Assembly (NCBI GenBank): GCA_041859375.1
Contig: JBHEKP010000347.1
Coordinates: 1 to 5,822 of the forward strand
Source: JBHEKP01 sp041859375
GTDB lineage: Bacteria; Hydrogenedentota; Hydrogenedentia; Hydrogenedentales; CAITNO01
Direction: 5' to 3'
DNA length: 5,822 nucleotides
Positions 1-3,936 of the stretch are shown here, one piece after another (the stretch's first letter is position 1; every line of letters starts with the position of its first letter). The position numbers were made by a program, and so were the translations under genes. The notes beneath the pieces were generated by a model. The model did no database searches. It saw nothing but the letters and a program-made list of their open reading frames with translations, and had not been told where the DNA came from.

Positions 1-203
1 GGAGCGCCCGCGAGGTTTCAGTGCCCCTGTCCTTCCTGGGCGGCGGAACGTGGAACACGGTGCTCTTCACCGACGGCCCCGACGCGGACACCAGGGCAAC
101 CAGTTACACCCGCGTGGAGAAGCCCCTCGCCGCGGGGGACACGCTCACCCTGCGCATGGCCCCCGGCGGCGGCTTCGCCGCGCGCTTCACCCCCGCGAAA
201 TAA
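1..203 (+). CDS. GH97 family glycoside hydrolase, C-terminal fragment (5' end outside window)
   Basis: The reading frame is open from base 3 to the TAA at 201-203, giving 66 residues with no start in the window. The peptide reads as the end of a GH97 C-terminal beta-sandwich domain: an S-F-L-G-x-G-T-W segment, then the T-D-G-P-D-A-D-T motif, the A-G-D-T-L-T-L strand and the closing A-P-G-G-G-F-A-A-R-F strand. GH97 enzymes hydrolyse alpha-glucosides (SusB-like, inverting) or alpha-galactosides (retaining) and are usually exported. The catalytic barrel is upstream of the window, so subtype, signal peptide and specificity cannot be judged. An in-frame GTG at 21 is an internal codon, since the homologous sequence runs through it. 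The family call is from motif memory, not a search. Confidence 0.85.
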   Translation, partial: SAREVSVPLSFLGGGTWNTVLFTDGPDADTRATSYTRVEKPLAAGDTLTLRMAPGGGFAARFTPAK

Positions 204-258
204 CCCCCGCTGAAAATATTCTCAGTAATAACAAACCTCATTTTTTAGAGCGGCAAAA
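204..258. other. Short AT-rich gap between GH97 and the transposase unit
   Basis: These 55 bases are much richer in A/T than either side and include a run of six T at 241-246. A loopless near-palindrome (CTGAAAATATTCTCAG) lies at about 210-225. It has no loop and one mismatch, so it is not a convincing intrinsic terminator for GH97. No gene is visible here. Confidence 0.4.
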
Positions 259-366
259 CCCCAACGGGGTTTCGCAACAAAGCCCAGGGCTGGCCCAACC
301 CAACGGGTTCGGTCTGCCCTGGGTAAGACATGCCCAAATTTATGCCACCCTGAAGGGGTTGCATCC
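259..366 (+). repeat. Left hairpin array, inverted copy of 839-952
   Basis: Three hairpins occur in order. H1 is CCCC-AAC-GGGG at 259-269. H2 spans 283-323: an outer 8-bp stem (283-290 with 316-323), a T-T mismatch, a 4-bp stem with one G-T pair (292-295 with 311-314), a C-C mismatch, then 5 bp (297-301 with 305-309) closed by the loop AAC. H3 spans 342-364: ATGC and ACCC pairing with GGGT and GCAT around one mismatch, loop TGAAG. The reverse complement of 839-952 aligns along the whole length, including the shared stretch CGCAACAAAGCCC (273-285). H3 ends two bases before the transposase Shine-Dalgarno sequence. Confidence 0.85.
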
Positions 367-381
367 AAGGAGGTTGAGTCG
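365..381 (+). promoter_or_regulatory. Strong ribosome binding site of the transposase
   Basis: AAGGAGG at 367-373 stands 8 nt before the ATG at 382. It is the best Shine-Dalgarno match in the window and fixes the start. It directly follows hairpin H3 of the left array, so anything binding that hairpin could affect translation (inference). Confidence 0.8.
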
Positions 382-837
382 ATGCCCCAGTCGCTTTCCA
401 TGGCCTATATGCACGCCGTGTTTTCAACCAAGGAGCGGCAACCTTTTCTTGAAAATGTCACTGTGCGCGAGACCTTGTGGGGATACATCAACAAGTCAAC
501 AGACCGCCTGGACTGTCCGGCAGTTGCCATTGGGGGAACAGCGGACCATATCCATGTGCTCTTCCGGTTTTCAAGAGGCATCACCCAGTCCGATTGGGTC
601 AAAGAAATTAAACGCAGTTCCTCGATTTGGATTAAGGAAGCCCATCCGGCCCTGAATGGATTTCACTGGCAGGGCGGGTATGCCATATTTTCTGTAAGCG
701 TTTCCAGCCTGGACGCTGTCGCCAAATACATTCAGCGACAAGAGTCTCACCATCATAAAATGGGGTTTCAAGATGAACTCCGGGCTCTTTTGCACAAACA
801 CGGTTTGGAATGGGACGAATGCTATCTTTGGGAATGA
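382..837 (+). CDS. IS200-like / REP-associated tyrosine (Y1) transposase
   Basis: A 151-residue single-domain HUH nuclease of the Y1 transposase family. The family nicks and joins single-stranded DNA at hairpins through a 5'-phosphotyrosine link. Visible hallmarks are the N-terminal M-P-Q-S-L start and H-A-V-F-S-T-K-E-R strand, the metal-binding H-I-H triad (H56, H58), the V-K-E-I-K-R-S-S helix (73-80), F-H-W-Q-G-G-Y (94-100), and A-K-Y-I-Q-R-Q-E-S-H-H with presumed catalytic Y116 and Q120. The gene is full length for the compact subgroup and has no frameshift, so it may be active. A strong RBS supports the start at 382; M7 and M10 are less likely because the N-terminal M-P-Q-S motif is family-typical. 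Inverted hairpin arrays on both sides make a RAYT-type enzyme acting on those repeats the likeliest role. Codon use is less GC-rich than in neighbouring genes. Confidence 0.93.
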   Translation: MPQSLSMAYMHAVFSTKERQPFLENVTVRETLWGYINKSTDRLDCPAVAIGGTADHIHVLFRFSRGITQSDWVKEIKRSSSIWIKEAHPALNGFHWQGGYAIFSVSVSSLDAVAKYIQRQESHHHKMGFQDELRALLHKHGLEWDECYLWE

Positions 838-838
838 C

Positions 839-952
839 GGATGTTGGCAACCCTTTCAGGGTGGCCTGTGTGTGAAACATCCTGTTCCCAAGGTAGGCCG
901 AGCCCTTCAGGCTGCGGCCAACCTTGGGCTTTGTTGCGTAGCCCCGTTGGGG
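839..952 (-). repeat. Right hairpin array, inverted copy of 259-366
   Basis: Read on the minus strand, this copy repeats the left array in the same order. H1 is CCCC-GTT-GGGG at 942-952. H2 spans 887-928: an 8-bp outer stem (887-894 with 921-928), an A-A mismatch, a 5-bp stem (896-900 with 915-919), a bulged G914, then 4 bp (901-904 with 910-913) and loop CTTCA. H3 spans 846-866: GGC and ACCC pairing with GGGT and GCC around one mismatch, loop TTTCA. On the plus strand GTAG (938-941) stands directly 5' of H1, and another GTAG (893-896) sits at the base of the inner H2 stem. GTAG is the tetranucleotide known 5' of REP hairpins in enterobacterial RAYT systems. The array starts right after the transposase stop codon. 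Confidence 0.85.
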
Positions 953-1287
953 CAAAAACATCCGGCATCCCCATCCCCTTGCTCCCCTTAAGCCCTCTTA
1001 CGCCCACCTTTGAGCAATCCTCTTGTCACAGGCATCGCACAAAACTCCCCCATGCCTCACACGTGATTCCCACATGGCGGCCTTGCGCCCGGACCGGTCT
1101 GGCCGCCGGCTTCCATAGCTCTGAGTAGTGCGTGTCCTTTTGTGTTCTTCATGCCCCGGGGTCGTTAAATTTTTTCATTGTTCCGGCATGACGCCCCGTC
1201 CGCATGATTCCTCTTGCGCGGCCGCGCCGTTTTGGCGTATACCTTTGCCCAATCGGACCCTTTCGCAGCAACCGGGAGACGGCCATC
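953..1287. other. 335-bp gene-free stretch between transposase unit and GH4
   Basis: I find no convincing coding region, tRNA or terminator here. The stretch is of mixed composition. Notable items are a palindrome GACCGGTC at 1092-1099, a loopless CCCCGGGG at 1154-1161 followed by an A/T-rich patch (1165-1178), and a perfect 12-bp palindrome GCGCGGCCGCGC at 1216-1227. A weak sigma70-like pair, TTGCGC (1214-1219) and TATACC (1238-1243) with an 18-bp spacer, could drive the GH4 gene. It matches consensus at only 3/6 and 4/6 positions. Confidence 0.4.
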
Positions 1288-2808
1288 ATGCCTGTTAAAA
1301 TCACGTTCATCGGCGCGGGGAGCATCGGTTTCACGCGCCGCCTCATCCAGGACATCATGGCGGTGCCCGAACTCCAAAACGCGCAGCTCGCGCTGACCGA
1401 CATCAGCCGGCGCAACCTGGACATGGTCCACCGCCTGGTGAAGCGCGACCTGGAGGCGAACGGGGTGAAGGCGAAGGCAACGGCCACCCTCGACCGGCGC
1501 GAGGCGCTGAAGGACGCGAACTACGTCTTTTCCGTGGTGCGCGTGGGCGGGTTGGAGGCCTTCCAGCACGACATTGACATCCCCCTGAAATACGGCGTGG
1601 ACCAGTGCGTGGGCGACACCCTCGCTCCGGGCGGCATCATGTACGGCCAGCGCAACATCCCCGTCATCCTCGACTTCTGCAGGGACATCCGCGAGGTGGC
1701 CGCGCCGGGCTGCGTGTTCATGAACTACGCCAACCCCATGGCCATGAACACCTGGGCCTGCTGCAAATACGGCGGCGTGTTCACCATCGGCCTGTGCCAC
1801 GGTGTGCACGGGTCGTGGTGGCAGATTTCCGAGGCGCTGGGCATCCCCATGAACGAGCTTGACGTGGTCGCGGCGGGCATCAACCACCAGACCTGGTTCG
1901 TTTCGGTGAGGCACAAGGGCCGGGAGATGACGCCCCTGCTTCCGGACGCCTTTGAAAAGCACCCCGTGTTCAGCAAAACGGAAAAGGTGCGCATTGACGT
2001 GCTGCGCCGCTTCGGCTATTACTCCACCGAGAGCAACGGCCACCTGTCGGAGTATGTGCCTTGGTACCGCAAGCGGGCGGGCGAGATTAGGAAATGGATT
2101 GACCTGTCCAGCTGGATCAACGGCGAGACCGGCGGCTACCTGCGCGAAAGCCGCCAGGGCCGCAACTGGTTCGTCCACGACTACCCCAACTGGCTCAAGG
2201 CCGAACCGCCGAAATTCGGACCCGAAAACAGGTCATCGGAACACGGCAGCCATATCATTGAGGCGATGGAAACGGGCCGGATTTACCGGGGCCACTTCAA
2301 CCGCCCCAACGGCGGCATCATCACCAACCTGCCGCCGGACTGCATCGTTGAGGCTCCGGGCTATGTGGACCGGAACGGGCTTAACATGACCGTGGTGGGC
2401 GATTTGCCCCTGGCCTGCGCGGCCACCTGCTCCGCCAGCGTCAATGTGCAGCGTATGGCCGTGGAGGCGGCGGTCCGCGGCGATCTCACGCTGCTCAAGC
2501 AGGCCATGCTCCACGATCCGCTCACCGCCGCCGTGTGCGACCCGCCGGAGATCTGGCAGATGGTGGACGAGATGCTTGTGGCCCAGGCCAAATGGCTGCC
2601 CCAGTTCGCGCGGGAGATTCCGGGGGCGAAGAGGCGGCTCGCCTCGGAGAAGCCGCTGGGCACGCGCAAAACCAGGGGCGCGGCGCGGCTCAGGGAAAAG
2701 ACGGTGGCGGACATCGAACGGGACGCCGCCGCGCGGGCGCGTGCCGCCGCCGCCGACAAGGCCATGGCGGACAGGCGGGCGGGTGCGGAAAAGCGCGGGA
2801 AGCGCTGA
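1288..2808 (+). CDS. GH4 family NAD- and metal-dependent glycosidase (alpha-galactosidase/alpha-uronidase type)
   Basis: A 506-residue cytosolic enzyme. GH4 enzymes cleave glycosides by an NAD+-dependent oxidation-elimination mechanism with Mn2+. The Rossmann motif G-A-G-S-I-G-F is at 9-15 and D38 ends strand 2 (cofactor ribose). Downstream come V-V-R-V-G-G (83-88), D-T-L-A-P-G-G (110-116), N-Y-A-N-P-M (146-151), the metal ligands C170 in C-H-G-V-H-G and H200 in G-I-N-H-Q-T-W, and H-L-S-E-Y (252-256). C-H-G differs from the C-H-S-V of MelA-type alpha-galactosidases and the C-D-M-P of phospho-alpha-glucosidases. From memory, C-H-G marks alpha-uronidase-like members, so a uronide substrate is possible but unproven. 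The start at 1288 is chosen because GGGAG (1274-1278) precedes it and the Rossmann fold begins at once; an in-frame ATG at 1204 would add 28 residues with no family similarity. Residues 453-506 form an extra Ala/Arg/Lys-rich tail beyond the usual end of about 450 residues. Confidence 0.92.
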   Translation: MPVKITFIGAGSIGFTRRLIQDIMAVPELQNAQLALTDISRRNLDMVHRLVKRDLEANGVKAKATATLDRREALKDANYVFSVVRVGGLEAFQHDIDIPLKYGVDQCVGDTLAPGGIMYGQRNIPVILDFCRDIREVAAPGCVFMNYANPMAMNTWACCKYGGVFTIGLCHGVHGSWWQISEALGIPMNELDVVAAGINHQTWFVSVRHKGREMTPLLPDAFEKHPVFSKTEKVRIDVLRRFGYYSTESNGHLSEYVPWYRKRAGEIRKWIDLSSWINGETGGYLRESRQGRNWFVHDYPNWLKAEPPKFGPENRSSEHGSHIIEAMETGRIYRGHFNRPNGGIITNLPPDCIVEAPGYVDRNGLNMTVVGDLPLACAATCSASVNVQRMAVEAAVRGDLTLLKQAMLHDPLTAAVCDPPEIWQMVDEMLVAQAKWLPQFAREIPGAKRRLASEKPLGTRKTRGAARLREKTVADIERDAAARARAAAADKAMADRRAGAEKRGKR

Positions 2809-2814
2809 GGCCGG

Positions 2815-3168
2815 TCACACCACCGCCGTGCCGCCCCGGAACATGAAGTAGGCCGCCGCCACCAGGCAGAGGGACGCCCACAGGAAATCCAGGCGCAGCG
2901 GCTCCTTCATGTACACCACTGAAAAGACGGCAAACACGGTGACGGTGATCACCTCCTGCAGGACCTTGAGCTGGGCGAGGGAAAACACCTGGTGGCCGAT
3001 GCGGTTGGCGGGCACCTGCAGGCAGTACTCAAAAAAAGCCACGGACCAGCTCGCCACAATCGCCAGGAAGATGATTTTTCCCTTCATGTCCCTCAAATGG
3101 CCGTACCAGGCATAGGTCATGAACACATTCGAGCCCAGCAGCAGCAGCACGGTGTACAGTTTGGTCAT
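2815..3168 (-). CDS. DUF486 (DMT-like) small membrane protein
   Basis: A 117-residue protein with four hydrophobic segments at about 4-22, 30-50, 66-87 and 93-111, the length and layout of the DUF486 family, which resembles half of a drug/metabolite transporter. Family-typical segments are F-F-E-Y-C-L-Q-V-P-A-N-R-I-G (45-58) and Q-L-K-V-L-Q-E-V-I-T (66-75), which place polar residues E47, Q51, N55, R56 and E72 at membrane edges. The transported substrate, if any, is unknown for the family. The frame is open 34 codons further upstream, but the start at 3168 is chosen because GGAGG (3178-3174, minus) precedes it by 5 nt and the first membrane helix follows directly. The gene converges on GH4 with only 6 bp between stop codons and is divergent from the TPR gene. 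Confidence 0.88.
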   Translation of the reverse strand: MTKLYTVLLLLGSNVFMTYAWYGHLRDMKGKIIFLAIVASWSVAFFEYCLQVPANRIGHQVFSLAQLKVLQEVITVTVFAVFSVVYMKEPLRLDFLWASLCLVAAAYFMFRGGTAVV

Positions 3169-3204
3169 GGGGGCCTCCGAAAGATGCCGGTTGAAACGGG
3201 CGGA

Positions 3205-3213
3205 ATTATCGCA
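3205..3213 (-). promoter_or_regulatory. Candidate extended -10 promoter for the DUF486 gene
   Basis: On the minus strand TGC-GATAAT (3213-3205) matches an extended -10 element: TGN, then 5/6 of TATAAT. It would start transcription near 3198, leaving a leader of about 30 nt that contains the GGAGG. No good -35 is seen, which is acceptable for an extended -10 promoter. Confidence 0.45.
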
Positions 3214-3268
3214 AATCCCGGGGTGCGCTTGAAAACTGGCATCCACGGCGGGCGCGGTTTGGGCGGAC

Positions 3269-3298
3269 ATGACACGGCGGTTTTTTCCGTGCTATAAT
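3269..3298 (+). promoter_or_regulatory. Near-consensus sigma70-type promoter of the TPR gene
   Basis: ATGACA (3269-3274, 5/6 to TTGACA) and TATAAT (3293-3298, 6/6) are separated by 18 bp. Transcription would begin at about 3305, giving a leader of about 100 nt before the start at 3405. It is the best promoter match in the window. Confidence 0.7.
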
Positions 3299-3320
3299 TT
3301 TCCCAAGATTTCAGGGGTTT

Positions 3321-3344
3321 GCCGCAGGGGGCTTAATCTGCGGC
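3321..3344 (+). other. Hairpin in the leader of the TPR gene
   Basis: GCCGCAG (3321-3327) and CTGCGGC (3338-3344) form a perfect 7-bp stem with a 10-nt loop. It begins about 16 nt after the predicted transcription start. No T-run follows, so it is not an intrinsic terminator; an mRNA-stabilising or regulatory role is possible. Confidence 0.5.
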
Positions 3345-3404
3345 GGATGCCAAAGACAACACAAACAGGTGGCGTTGCTCCAACACATGAAAGGGATCAG
3401 AGGA

Positions 3405-3818
3405 ATGATTGGGGACATCTTCGACCGGGTGGCCGACGCGGCGCAGTCGGCGATTTCCAGCGTCAAGGACACCGTGCAAAACAACGGCACGACAAAGCAG
3501 CGCAAACTTGCCATGCAGTGGCTGAACAAGGGCAAGGACTGCTACAACACCCGCAGTTATGAAAAGGCCGAGGAGTTTTTCCGCCGCGCCCTGACCGAAG
3601 ACCCCGCCTACGCCCGCGCCCACGCCTATCTGGGCAACGCGCTTTACAAGCAGGGCCGCCCGGAGGAGGCGGTGGAGGAATGGCAGAAGGCCGTCATCTG
3701 CGAGCCGGACTCGGATGCCGCGCGCAAGGCCCAGGAAAAGATTGACAACCTGAAGGCCCAGACCGCCACCATCAACCGCACCCTCCAGGAGGGGCTCGGC
3801 TTCCGCGAAACCCGCTGA
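3405..3818 (+). CDS. Small TPR-repeat protein
   Basis: A 137-residue protein without signal peptide or membrane helix. Residues 1-25 form an amphipathic helix (I-G-D-I-F-D-R-V-A-D-A-A). Two tetratricopeptide repeats follow at about 36-69 and 70-103, with the expected G/A, Y, A and P positions (K-A-E-E-F-F-R-R-A-L-T-E-D-P and A-Y-L-G-N-A-L-Y-K-Q-G-R-P-E-E-A). A helical tail covers about 104-137. TPRs bind other proteins; two repeats plus caps is a minimal set, and no enzymatic domain is present, so an adaptor role is inferred and the partner is unknown. AAGGGA (3391-3396) precedes the chosen ATG by 8 nt. An ATG at 3387 and a GTG at 3369 are in frame but lack a clear RBS. The gene has its own promoter and is separated from the ABC-F gene by 118 bp. 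Confidence 0.8.
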   Translation: MIGDIFDRVADAAQSAISSVKDTVQNNGTTKQRKLAMQWLNKGKDCYNTRSYEKAEEFFRRALTEDPAYARAHAYLGNALYKQGRPEEAVEEWQKAVICEPDSDAARKAQEKIDNLKAQTATINRTLQEGLGFRETR

Positions 3819-3863
3819 AGCGCACGCCGGTCCGGACATGGTTCGCGCGCGTGGCGCTGTTTT
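3819..3863 (+). terminator. Possible weak intrinsic terminator after the TPR gene
   Basis: AGCGCACGC (3819-3827) pairs with GCGTG-G-CGCT (3849-3858) with one bulged G, starting on the base after the stop codon. GTTTT follows. The 21-nt loop is long and the T-run short, so the call is tentative. The region also overlaps where a -35 box for the next gene would lie. Confidence 0.3.
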
Positions 3864-3866
3864 GGG

Positions 3867-3872
3867 TATAAT
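3867..3872 (+). promoter_or_regulatory. TATAAT -10 box upstream of the ABC-F gene
   Basis: A perfect TATAAT stands 64 bp before the ATG, preceded by TGGG rather than the strict TGN of an extended -10. I see no acceptable -35 hexamer 16-18 bp upstream, so either an activator helps or the promoter is weak. Confidence 0.45.
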
Positions 3873-3877
3873 CCGCC

Positions 3878-3912
3878 CGGCGCGATTCCGCGCCGCTGTG
3901 TGATTCGGCGCG
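3878..3912 (+). promoter_or_regulatory. Leader with two mutually exclusive hairpins before the ABC-F gene
   Basis: CGGCGCG occurs at 3878-3884 and again at 3906-3912. Its exact complement CGCGCCG lies between them at 3889-3895. The middle segment can pair with the first copy (loop 4 nt) or the second (loop 10 nt), but not both. The first copy starts 5 bases after the -10 box, so it is at the very start of the transcript. The direct repeat extends to GGCGCGATTCC (3879-3889 and 3907-3917). No T-run follows either hairpin, so a terminator-type attenuator is not shown. Confidence 0.4.
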
Positions 3913-3936
3913 ATTCCAAACCATTCCAGGCCGTCC

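Larger units (their letters stand above)
259..952 (+). mobile_element. RAYT/IS200-like single-gene unit bounded by inverted hairpin arrays
   Basis: A Y1 transposase gene is flanked by two inverted copies of one structured repeat, at 259-366 (left) and 839-952 (right). The arrays sit 15 bp upstream of the start codon and 1 bp after the stop codon, so the unit is almost nothing but gene plus repeats. GC is about 50 % over 421-780 by hand count, against 62-72 % in sampled lines of the GH4 gene, which fits later arrival. Ordinary IS200/IS605 elements lack terminal inverted repeats and carry subterminal hairpins. Inverted palindromes around the gene are typical of REP-associated tyrosine transposases. 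The outer limits are set where the two copies stop matching and are not proven ends. Confidence 0.75.

Noticed and set aside
259..366. Repeat units as a CRISPR array
   Set aside because: There are only two copies, in inverted orientation and flanking a gene, without regularly spaced direct repeats or spacers.
245..427. Small minus-strand frame whose peptide (Q-P-W-A-L-L-R-N-P-V-G) resembles one on the plus strand at 841-1128
   Set aside because: The shared peptide comes from the inverted repeat being read in equivalent frames. Such frames are typical translation artefacts of structured repeats; they lack an RBS and a domain.
50..655. 201-codon open frame on the plus strand over the left array and the start of the transposase
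   Set aside because: It overlaps GH97 and the transposase in other frames, has a low-complexity Arg/His-rich start and no family resemblance.
252..958. GGCAAAA at 252-258 and 951-957 as a target-site duplication of the mobile unit
   Set aside because: In the right copy the GG belongs to hairpin H1, so only about CAAAA is shared outside, which is too short. Y1 transposases also do not normally create target duplications.
632..961. 109-codon minus-strand frame across the transposase end and right array
   Set aside because: It is antisense to the well-supported transposase, and its N-terminus is only translated repeat.
1154..1178. CCCCGGGG followed by an A/T-rich patch as an intrinsic terminator
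   Set aside because: The palindrome has no loop and cannot form a usable hairpin, and no gene ends just upstream on either strand.
1165..2178. 337-codon minus-strand frame opposite GH4
   Set aside because: A shadow of GC-rich codon bias; the peptide is His/Val/Ala-rich without motifs, and the plus strand encodes clear GH4 motifs throughout.
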